Positions 6,331-11,508 of a stretch of 11,508 nt of DNA are shown in pieces. The notes beneath the pieces are model-generated. The model saw nothing but the letters and a program-made list of their open reading frames with translations. It was not told the origin of the DNA and searched no databases. Origin of the DNA: an uncultured Clostridia bacterium (GTDB lineage Bacteria; Bacillota_A; Clostridia; Peptostreptococcales; Anaerovoracaceae); assembly GCA_945873875.1 (NCBI GenBank), contig CAMCER010000007.1:1-11508 (forward strand), given 5' to 3'. Numbering within the stretch: the first letter of the stretch is position 1; the number at the start of each line of letters is the position of its first letter. The position numbers and the translations under genes are program-made.

Positions 6331-6444
6331 TTTTTACCCACATTGTGAAGAAAGCAGCGGTTTGGGTAAAATCACTGTGGAAAGGAGCGCTGCGGACGCA
6401 CTGAAAATACCACTATCAGAATATATGTGAAATGTGGGTAAAAA
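6331..6444. repeat. Cluster of related inverted repeats with 14-bp outer arms (MITE-like)
   Basis: TTTTTACCCACATT (6331-6344) is the exact reverse complement of AATGTGGGTAAAAA (6431-6444), enclosing 114 bp in all. Inside, TTTTACCCA (6332-6340) also pairs with TGGGTAAAA (6363-6371), and TACCACTATCA at 6408-6418 repeats the left arm of inverted repeat A with the following AT-rich bases nearly conserved. Thus at least three diverged hairpins of one theme (TACC-A ... T-GGTA) lie in tandem. The size and terminal arms suggest a miniature inverted-repeat element; no clear target-site duplication is seen. Confidence 0.6.
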
Positions 6445-6445
6445 A

Positions 6446-6544
6446 GAGCAGGGCTGCGGCGGCAAGGGGACATTTGTGTGAGCAGGGCGGCTGCGGCAAG
6501 GGGACATTTGTGTGAGCAGGGCGGCGGCAAGAGGGTATTTGCGC
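6446..6544. repeat. 34-bp tandem repeat array, two full copies plus a diverged third
   Basis: Units start with GAGCAGGG at 6446, 6480 and 6514. Units 1 and 2 are both 34 bp and share GCGGCAAGGGGACATTTGTG; they differ only in the order of CTG and CGG triplets. Unit 3 (6514-6544) is shortened and has GCGGCAAGAGGGTATTTGCG. The end of unit 3 supplies the -35 box of the cvpA promoter. Confidence 0.85.
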
Positions 6545-6567
6545 GGGCGGGGCTGCTGCGATATAAT
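6539..6567 (+). promoter_or_regulatory. Sigma-A-type promoter for the CvpA-family gene
   Basis: -35 TTGCGC (6539-6544, three of six consensus bases), exactly 17-bp spacer, perfect -10 TATAAT (6562-6567). Start expected near 6574, giving a leader of about 40 nt. The -35 overlaps the last tandem repeat unit; the matching position in the other units reads TTGTGT. Confidence 0.65.
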
Positions 6568-6613
6568 CAATGCGTAAGAGCGCACTGACAGCGCGCGTAA
6601 GGGGTAAAGGGAT

Positions 6614-7255
6614 ATGATGATAGATCTGATTCTGATCACGATAATGATACTTTGTCTCGTCCTGGGTTTCAGGAGAGGCTTTCTGTACACCATAGTGCAT
6701 TCGCTGGGGTGGCTCATCGCTCTGGCCGGTGCTTTTTTCCTTGCCGATCCGGTCAAGGAGTTCCTGAAAGAGCATACGCAGATTTACAGCAGGATATACA
6801 GACTGATGCTGACCAACTTTTCCGGGCCGGCTGATTCTGCGTCCACTTATTACGACAGTCTGCCGGAGGTCATAGGAAACAAAGCCGGTGAGGTCACAGG
6901 CAATGTAGTGGACTCTCTTGCAGAGACCTTCGCCAATGCCATAATGACAGTGCTTTCACTGGTGCTGATATTCCTCGTGATCAAATTTATTCTGTTTCTG
7001 ATACTGAGAGGTTTTTCTAAAAGACATAAAGACGGCCTTTCGGGCTGCATCGACGGCATCTTCGGCCTCGTGGCCGGAGCTTTGAAAGGCGCAGTTATCA
7101 TACTGCTTTTCCTGGCGCTGCTGATGCCCTTCATCAACTTCGTGTCGCCGGACAGCGCAGACGCGGTCATGAGATCTCTTGACGATTCATATATAGCAGG
7201 ATTCCTTTACGATCATAACGTGCTGATGAAGTCAGGCGGGATAAATCTCTTCTGA
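6614..7255 (+). CDS. CvpA-family integral membrane protein
   Basis: Protein of 213 residues with the CvpA-family pattern: membrane segments at about 3-22, 29-44, 107-133 and 148-172, the FRRGF loop after the first helix, and the glycine-rich GCIDGIFGLVAGALKGAVII entry to the last helix. Family members sit in the inner membrane; CvpA in Escherichia coli is linked to colicin V production and to bile-salt and envelope tolerance, but the biochemical role is unknown. Two ATG codons are adjacent (6614 and 6617): AAGGGG lies 9 nt before the first and AAAGG 6 nt before the second, so either may be used. The gene stands alone behind its own promoter, divergent from ogt-tadA and convergent with the sortase gene 54 bp downstream; the gap holds only a weak 5-bp dyad (7298-7311), not a clear terminator. 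Confidence 0.9.
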   Translation: MMIDLILITIMILCLVLGFRRGFLYTIVHSLGWLIALAGAFFLADPVKEFLKEHTQIYSRIYRLMLTNFSGPADSASTYYDSLPEVIGNKAGEVTGNVVDSLAETFANAIMTVLSLVLIFLVIKFILFLILRGFSKRHKDGLSGCIDGIFGLVAGALKGAVIILLFLALLMPFINFVSPDSADAVMRSLDDSYIAGFLYDHNVLMKSGGINLF

Positions 7256-7309
7256 CAAACCAGCAGCCCGGGCCATTTCACCCTGCTTTAAGCAGCAAAC
7301 GCGGCGGCG

Positions 7310-8167
7310 TTATCTTACCCGGATGTTTTTGAACCAGGGATGAGCGTTCCTTAAAACCCGCTGGAGTTGTGCAAGATAATACTCTGCTGCATCCACTTCT
7401 TTTGCCGCTACGATGTAACGGCCCGTGGTGTTGTCTGAAAGATGATAGCTGCATGTGGAAAGAGTCAGTATCTGCTCCCCGAACCGGGGAGTTATCTTTG
7501 ATTTTACAGCCGACATGGCTTTTACGTTCTGCACGTATTCGTTGTAATCTGATTCTTCAGTGATGGCCGGATAGTTATAGTATACGAAGCCTTTATAATC
7601 CTTGCCGAAGACCTGGGTCTTCGCGCCGGCAAAGACGCGGTATACTCCCTTTTTATAGATCGTATCGAAAAGGATATATTTATGCTGTCTGAAGAAAGCA
7701 AGGTCGTCGTATTTGGTAAGGTCTGCGAACATGGAGCCGTTGTTCATGTTATGACCGTAGACGATCCAGTTGGCTGTAGGCAGGAAAATATCTGAGTTGG
7801 CATCCATGAAAGGGGTGCCGGAGATCTTGTACTCTTTTTTGAAATTCTTTCTGAGATAAAATTCGGGATCCCGGTTTTTCCCGGCAGTCTGCATGACGGG
7901 ATAGTCCAGCTTCGTGTCAGGGATCTTTATCCAGCCGATAAGGTCGTGATTCTTTTTATAAAGATCCACGTATTCGCCCATGACTGTGCCGTTTTTGGTC
8001 TTGAGCCCCTGACTGCCCGGATCTTTTTCCGCGGCAAGATCATCAAAGGCCTTTTCTTCCAGATATCCTTTGATGAAATGAGATGCGATGACACCGCCGG
8101 AGGTCAGGAACACTGCCAGCAGGATGATAAAAAGTATGAGTCTGACTTTGCTGCGCTTTTTTGCCAT
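7310..8167 (-). CDS. srtB: Class B sortase
   Basis: Membrane-anchored cysteine transpeptidase of 285 residues. An N-terminal basic patch (AKKRSKVR) and one membrane helix (about 9-29) fit the type II signal-anchor layout, so the catalytic domain is outside. Catalytic residues are His139 in YGHNMNNGSMFADL, Cys239 in TLSTC and Arg250 in GRYIVAAK. The TLSTC signature and the long region between strands 6 and 7 place it in class B rather than A or C. Sortase B enzymes attach haem-uptake or pilus proteins to peptidoglycan; no substrate with a sorting signal is in the window. The start at 8167 is chosen because AAAGGA stands 5 nt upstream. The frame stays open to an ATG at 8230, but that extension would run through a perfect inverted repeat and add a hydrophilic leader ahead of the anchor. 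Confidence 0.93.
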   Translation of the reverse strand: MAKKRSKVRLILFIILLAVFLTSGGVIASHFIKGYLEEKAFDDLAAEKDPGSQGLKTKNGTVMGEYVDLYKKNHDLIGWIKIPDTKLDYPVMQTAGKNRDPEFYLRKNFKKEYKISGTPFMDANSDIFLPTANWIVYGHNMNNGSMFADLTKYDDLAFFRQHKYILFDTIYKKGVYRVFAGAKTQVFGKDYKGFVYYNYPAITEESDYNEYVQNVKAMSAVKSKITPRFGEQILTLSTCSYHLSDNTTGRYIVAAKEVDAAEYYLAQLQRVLRNAHPWFKNIRVR

Positions 8168-8187
8168 GGGTATCCTTTCCCGTACAG

Positions 8188-8220
8188 ATAAGGCATGCAT
8201 GAAGAACACGCATGCCTTAT
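8188..8220. promoter_or_regulatory. 11-bp perfect inverted repeat in the sortase leader
   Basis: ATAAGGCATGC (8188-8198) and GCATGCCTTAT (8210-8220) with an 11-nt spacer. It lies 10 bp upstream of the sortase ribosome-binding site. Neither strand has a U tract after it, so a terminator is unlikely; an operator or an mRNA hairpin in the leader fits better. The centre-to-centre distance of the two arms is 22 bp, two helical turns, as for a dimeric repressor site. Confidence 0.6.
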
Positions 8221-8273
8221 GATCGAACATTCATTATGAGCCCGGCGCATTTGTCGAGCCCGGGGCCCGGTTT

Positions 8274-8699
8274 CTAGAGGAAGTCCTCTTTTCCGTAAAG
8301 ATTCAGGCCGTTGTCCTTCAGGAGCTTGATGGCCTTTTCCGGATCTGCCACCTTGATGACGATAAGGGCATATCCGTTTCTGGATCTGATGGTGGAGTAG
8401 ATGTAGTCCACGCTGATGCCTTCGTTGCTCAGTATCTCAAGGACACTGGCAAGTCCGCCCGGTTTGTCGTTGAGTTCAACTGCCAGGACTTCAGTTATGC
8501 TGGCGGTGAAGCCGTTGCTCTTCAGCACATCTGTAGCCTTTTCAGGGTCGTCCACGATGCATCTGAGGATACCGAAATCCACAGTATCTGCTATGCACAT
8601 TGCCTTGATGTCAATGTCGTTCTTAGCCAGGACTTTGGTGAGTTCGCAAAGTCTTCCTGTCGTGTTCTCAACGAATACGGACATCTGTTTAACTAACAT
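8274..8699 (-). CDS. Tandem ACT-domain amino-acid-binding protein
   Basis: Small cytoplasmic protein of 141 residues made only of two ACT domains: residues about 1-65 (QMSVFVENTTGRLCELTKVL) and about 68-141 (AVELNDKPGGLASVLEILSNEGISVDYIY). ACT pairs bind small ligands, usually amino acids, at the interface between domains. There is no catalytic or DNA-binding part. The start has an ideal AAGGAGG site 7 nt upstream (8707-8713). It follows the second paaK by 63 bp in the same direction. Such stand-alone ACT proteins commonly accompany phenylacetate-CoA ligase and indolepyruvate oxidoreductase genes in anaerobes (established context), so it is probably a sensor or allosteric partner for aromatic amino acid catabolism (inference). 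Confidence 0.9.
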   Translation of the reverse strand: MLVKQMSVFVENTTGRLCELTKVLAKNDIDIKAMCIADTVDFGILRCIVDDPEKATDVLKSNGFTASITEVLAVELNDKPGGLASVLEILSNEGISVDYIYSTIRSRNGYALIVIKVADPEKAIKLLKDNGLNLYGKEDFL

Positions 8700-8733
8700 G
8701 TCATTACCTCCTTCTGGTGTGAGTCTTTTTACT

Positions 8734-8753
8734 GAGAGATGCTTTCGTCTCTC
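8734..8753. other. Hairpin between paaK and the ACT gene
   Basis: GAGAGATG, loop CTTT, CGTCTCTC: eight pairs on the plus strand including one U-G wobble, but with an A-C mismatch on the transcribed minus strand. The following minus-strand bases are AGTAAAAAG, not a U run. It may act as a processing or stability hairpin in the paaK-ACT transcript rather than a terminator. Confidence 0.4.
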
Positions 8754-8762
8754 TTAAAGCGT

Positions 8763-10070
8763 TTATTTATCTGAGAGTTTTCTCGTATCTTCTATCCTGA
8801 CTGCTTTGCCTTCGCTTCTTGGCAGTGTGCCGGCGCTCAAGAATCTGAGGTCGCAGCCGATGCCAAGGATCGAACGCAGTTCGTGACTTACTCTCTTCTT
8901 CAGGTCTTCTATGAACCTGATGTCGTCTATGGCAAGACCTTCAGCAAGCTCTACATTGATCTCGAAGGTGTCTTTGTTGTTTTCTCTGCCTACCAGGATC
9001 TTGTAGTTTATTGTCAGCTCTTCGAATCTGCCGATGACGGTCTCTATCTGAGACGGGAATACGTTGACGCCTCTGATGATGAGCATGTCGTCAGTTCTTC
9101 CCAGTATCTTGCTCATTCTCACGGACGTTCTGCCGCATGAGCATTTTTCTCTGTTAAGGGAACAAAGATCCCTGGTCCTGTATCTGATCAGAGGCATTCC
9201 CTCTTTTCCGAGAGTAGTGAATACCAGCTCGCCGATTTCTCCGTCCGGAAGAGGCTCGAGAGTTTCCGGATCTATGATTTCTGCAAGGAAATAGTCTTCC
9301 TGTATGTGCATGCCGTCTTCAGCATCGCAGCTGCAGGAGACACCCGGTCCCATTATTTCTGAGAGGCCGTAGATGTCGTAGGCTTTGAGGCCAAGCCTTT
9401 TTTCTATTTCTCTTTTCATTCCATTGGTCCATGGCTCAGCGCCGAAGACTCCGCCTTTCAGGTTCAGGTCTTCCGGCTTGATGCCTGCTTTCTCCACAGC
9501 TTCAGCTAGTGTCAGGGCATATGATGGTGTGCAGCATAAATGGGTGCTGCCGAAATCACGCATCATCATTACCTGCTTCTGGGTGTTTCCGCTGCTCATG
9601 GGGATAACGGAAGCACCGATGTATGATGCTCCGTCGTGAGCTCCAAGGCCTCCTGTAAAGAGTCCGTAGCCATATGCTACCTGCACTACGGAAGTCTTGT
9701 CAGCACCTGCGCTGACCAGACCTCTTGCTACGCACTCGGCCCACATATCTAAATCGCTCTGGGTATATCCGTCTACTTTTGGTTTGCCTGTGGTACCGGA
9801 ACTAGCATGCAGTCTTACGATGTTATCGAGCGGCGCTGCAAAAAAGCCGTATGGATAACTGTCGCGAAGATCTTCTTTCGTACAAAACGGAAGTTTGGTG
9901 ATATCATCGAGTGTCTGGATATCTTCCGGGAGCACTCCCGCTTCCTGCATCTTTTTTCTGTAAGGCTCTACGTAGGTGTAGGCCCTTTTTACTGTGGCCT
10001 TGAGTTTCCTCAGCTGGATGGAATCCATAAGGTCCCTTGAGGCACACTCCATTGCTTCATTCCAATACAT
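8763..10070 (-). CDS. paaK: Phenylacetate-CoA ligase (second paralogue)
   Basis: AMP-forming ligase of the ANL superfamily, 435 residues (family norm about 430-440). It joins an arylacetate such as phenylacetate to CoA with ATP through an acyl-adenylate. Visible motifs are the phosphate loop HASSGTTGKPKV (88-99), YGLSE (234-238), YRTRD (297-301), GRTDDMLIIRGVNVFPSQ (324-341) and the adenylation lysine Lys422 in RSEGKAVRI. Cys246/248 (SCSCD) and Cys310/312 (KCSCGRT) could hold a structural zinc (inference). Residue 100 is Asp (PKVDGYT) where the paralogue and most relatives have Val. AAGGAG lies 8 nt before the ATG. It follows the first paaK by 62 bp, across a small hairpin, and precedes the ACT gene. 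Exact substrate (phenyl-, hydroxyphenyl- or indoleacetate) cannot be read from sequence. Confidence 0.95.
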   Translation of the reverse strand: MYWNEAMECASRDLMDSIQLRKLKATVKRAYTYVEPYRKKMQEAGVLPEDIQTLDDITKLPFCTKEDLRDSYPYGFFAAPLDNIVRLHASSGTTGKPKVDGYTQSDLDMWAECVARGLVSAGADKTSVVQVAYGYGLFTGGLGAHDGASYIGASVIPMSSGNTQKQVMMMRDFGSTHLCCTPSYALTLAEAVEKAGIKPEDLNLKGGVFGAEPWTNGMKREIEKRLGLKAYDIYGLSEIMGPGVSCSCDAEDGMHIQEDYFLAEIIDPETLEPLPDGEIGELVFTTLGKEGMPLIRYRTRDLCSLNREKCSCGRTSVRMSKILGRTDDMLIIRGVNVFPSQIETVIGRFEELTINYKILVGRENNKDTFEINVELAEGLAIDDIRFIEDLKKRVSHELRSILGIGCDLRFLSAGTLPRSEGKAVRIEDTRKLSDK

Positions 10071-10091
10071 TTATTTTACTCCTTGAATAAT

Positions 10092-10118
10092 AATATATTA
10101 CTAACTGCCTTGCGGCAG
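10092..10118 (-). terminator. Weak hairpin between the two paaK genes
   Basis: On the minus strand CTGCC, tetraloop GCAA, GGCAG (10118-10105), followed by TTAGTAATATATT. The 5-bp stem with a GNRA loop and an AT-rich but interrupted tail suggests partial termination or an mRNA stability hairpin that could set different levels of the two ligases. Confidence 0.4.
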
Positions 10119-10132
10119 GTTTAGCCGGTCAG

Positions 10133-11443
10133 CTATTTTTTGACTTCTCTCTTGTCGACTACGCGTTTTCCTTTGCCTTCGAAACGAGGCAGTGTTCCCG
10201 GTGATACCAGGGATACTTTCGCGTCGATGTTGAGAGTTGCCTTGAGGTCATGACGGATCCTTGCCTTGAGGGCATCGAGTTTTTCGTAGTCGTCAAGCAG
10301 GTCGGCATCTGAGAATTCCATGCGGACCTCGATCCTGTCCATGTAGCCTTCGTTGGTAACGACTATCTCGTAGAACGGCTCGATCTCGTCGATGGCCATT
10401 ACTACGGATTCTATCTGTGAAGGATAAACGTTGACGCCTCTGATGACCAGCATGTCGTCGGATCTTCCCTGGATCTTGCCCATCCTCAGTGAAGTCCTTC
10501 CGCACGGACACGGGCTGTCATCGAACCACGTGATGTCGCGGGTCCTGTATCTGAGCATCGGGAAGCCTTCCTTAGTGAGGGCAGTTACTACCAGTTCTCC
10601 TTTTTCGCCCATAGGCAGCGGCTCCAGCGTTTCCGGATCTATGATCTCCGGAAGGAAGTGGTCTTCTGCGATGTGCATGCCGTTTTTGATGTAGCATTCG
10701 CCGGACATTCCCGGACCGCCCAGTTCTGAGAGGCCGTAGTTTTCCGTTGCAGTTATGCCCAGCTGCTTTTCTATCTTGGCGCGCATCTCTTCTGTGTGAC
10801 CTTCGCCGCCGAAGAGAGCAAGTCTCAGCTTCAGCTTGTCCTTGAGTCCGCGCTTTTCGATCTCATCACCCAGGTAAAGGGCATAAGACGGAGTTGCGAT
10901 AAGTACAGTAGTGCCGAAGTCCTGCATGATCATCAGCTGTCTTTCCGTGTTTCCGCTGGAAAGAGGGATCACCATGGCGCCCAGATTCTCCATTCCGTAG
11001 TGGAGGCCGAAACCGCCTGTGAAAAGGCCGTATCCGAAAGATATCTGTACTATATCTTCCGGCGTCACGCCTGCGGCGCAGATTATCCTGGTCAGACATT
11101 CTGTCCAGTTATCAAGGTCATTTTTAGTATATCCTACGATCTTCGGCTTGCCGGTAGTTCCCGATGAACCGTGCACTCTTACTATTTCCTTGTTGTCTAC
11201 TGCAAAAAGACCGAAAGGATAGTTTTCTCTCAGGTCATCAGCAGTGGTGAAGGGCAGCCTGCGCACGTCGTCCAGTGTTTTGATGTCCTCCGGTTTGAGT
11301 CCGATCTCGTCGAATTTTTTAGTGTAGAAAGGCACCTGCTCATAGCATCTTTTTACTATTTTCTTGAGCCTTTCAAGTTGAAGCTTTTTGATGTCAGCTC
11401 TATCTGCGCATTCGATTTCTCTGTTCCAGATAATGTGTTCCAT
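10133..11443 (-). CDS. paaK: Phenylacetate-CoA ligase (first paralogue)
   Basis: 436-residue AMP-forming arylacetate-CoA ligase, about half identical by eye to the neighbouring copy. Motifs in order: phosphate loop HGSSGTTGKPKIVGYT (91-106), SSGNTERQ (162-169), YGLSE (236-240), LRYRTRD (297-303), GRSDDMLVIRGVNVYPSQ (326-343) and Lys424 in PRFEGKGKRV. The C-terminal PaaK domain (about 335-430) is complete. CPCGRTS (312-318) and Cys250 may form a metal site (inference). It is first in the visible operon order paaK, paaK, ACT. AAGAAGG lies 9 nt before the ATG. Only 65 bp of upstream sequence is present, so whether oxidoreductase genes precede it cannot be seen, nor can its promoter be placed with confidence. 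Tandem copies suggest substrate specialisation or a dosage effect. Confidence 0.95.
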   Translation of the reverse strand: MEHIIWNREIECADRADIKKLQLERLKKIVKRCYEQVPFYTKKFDEIGLKPEDIKTLDDVRRLPFTTADDLRENYPFGLFAVDNKEIVRVHGSSGTTGKPKIVGYTKNDLDNWTECLTRIICAAGVTPEDIVQISFGYGLFTGGFGLHYGMENLGAMVIPLSSGNTERQLMIMQDFGTTVLIATPSYALYLGDEIEKRGLKDKLKLRLALFGGEGHTEEMRAKIEKQLGITATENYGLSELGGPGMSGECYIKNGMHIAEDHFLPEIIDPETLEPLPMGEKGELVVTALTKEGFPMLRYRTRDITWFDDSPCPCGRTSLRMGKIQGRSDDMLVIRGVNVYPSQIESVVMAIDEIEPFYEIVVTNEGYMDRIEVRMEFSDADLLDDYEKLDALKARIRHDLKATLNIDAKVSLVSPGTLPRFEGKGKRVVDKREVKK

Positions 11444-11508
11444 TTTCTTTTACCTTCTTTATCTTTGAGTTGTTAAATATATAGTTTTACGGTAAGCCCG
11501 GATGCAGG

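Larger units (their letters stand above)
6127..6613. other. 487-bp divergent intergenic region rich in repeats
   Basis: No gene is supported here. In order it holds the ogt-tadA ribosome-binding site (6134-6138), two 22-bp-spaced direct repeats (6171-6211), a leftward promoter (6231-6260), a cluster of related inverted repeats (6272-6444), a 34-bp tandem repeat array (6446-6544), a rightward promoter (6539-6567) and the CvpA ribosome-binding site. Short open frames across it mostly translate the repeats and have no family resemblance, so they were left out. Composition shifts from AT-rich hairpins to a G-rich array near 6446. Confidence 0.8.

Noticed and set aside
6123..6341. A 72-codon minus-strand frame overlapping the ogt-tadA start as a possible leader peptide
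   Set aside because: Its start lies upstream of the predicted -35 box, so it would not be on the transcript; no ribosome-binding site and no family resemblance.
6272..6544. CRISPR-like array
   Set aside because: The 34-bp units abut without spacers, and the hairpin repeats are diverged and irregularly spaced; no cas gene is nearby.
6334..6775. Long minus-strand open frames across the tandem repeat array, one beginning inside the CvpA gene
   Set aside because: They translate the 34-bp repeats in a proline/serine-rich, domain-free way, lack a ribosome-binding site, and run antisense to the well-supported CvpA gene and its promoter.
7283..7311. Dyads CTGCTTTAAGCAG and AACGC/GCGTT between the CvpA and sortase genes as a convergent terminator
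   Set aside because: The first cannot form a proper loop and the second has a 5-bp stem with no U tract; too weak to call.
8168..8230. N-terminal extension of the sortase to the ATG at 8230
   Set aside because: It would place a perfect inverted repeat in coding sequence and put 21 extra residues ahead of the basic signal anchor; the ATG at 8167 has a good ribosome-binding site.
8238..8270. GC-rich repeats (GAGCCCGG twice, CCGGGGCCCGG) after the ACT gene as a terminator
   Set aside because: Only about 5-7 pairs can form in a plausible hairpin and no U tract follows on the minus strand.

Overview
The window looks like chromosome from a low-to-mid GC, Gram-positive, strictly anaerobic member of the Clostridia (my inference). 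Supporting signs are strong Shine-Dalgarno sites, a class B sortase, an MEP-pathway kinase beside a GntR regulator, and phenylacetate-CoA ligases paired with a tandem-ACT protein, as seen in amino-acid-fermenting anaerobes. No rRNA, tRNA, CRISPR array, transposase or phage gene is visible. Most of the window is ordinary core and envelope gene content.

Left part (1-2349): the 3' end of a lysine-rich secreted or surface protein with a divergent InlB-type repeat, then htrA, a membrane-anchored HtrA/DegP-type serine protease. A near-perfect bidirectional terminator (2244-2273) separates htrA from the leftward genes that follow.

Middle part (2349-6126, all minus strand, read right to left): an unusual single ORF joining an O6-alkylguanine-DNA alkyltransferase (Ogt) to a tRNA adenosine deaminase (TadA). 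It overlaps by 4 bp (ATGA) a membrane protein with one extracellular Ig-like domain and a long basic cytoplasmic tail. A hairpin terminator follows, then ispE and, 25 bp later, a GntR/FCD regulator.

The 487-bp divergent intergenic region (6127-6613) is the most structured non-coding DNA here. Two opposed sigma-A-like promoters face outward, with a cluster of related inverted repeats and a 34-bp tandem repeat array between them. The array runs into the -35 box of the rightward promoter, which drives a CvpA-family membrane protein (6614-7255).

Right part (7310-11443, minus strand): two paralogous phenylacetate-CoA ligases followed by a two-ACT-domain protein, probably one arylacetate/amino-acid metabolism operon. 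Further downstream is a class B sortase whose 5' leader carries an 11-bp perfect inverted repeat.

The observations most worth following are the Ogt-TadA fusion, whose linker looks like former intergenic DNA with a retained ribosome-binding site, and the repeat-packed divergent promoter region. I do not see a complete new defence or mobile system.
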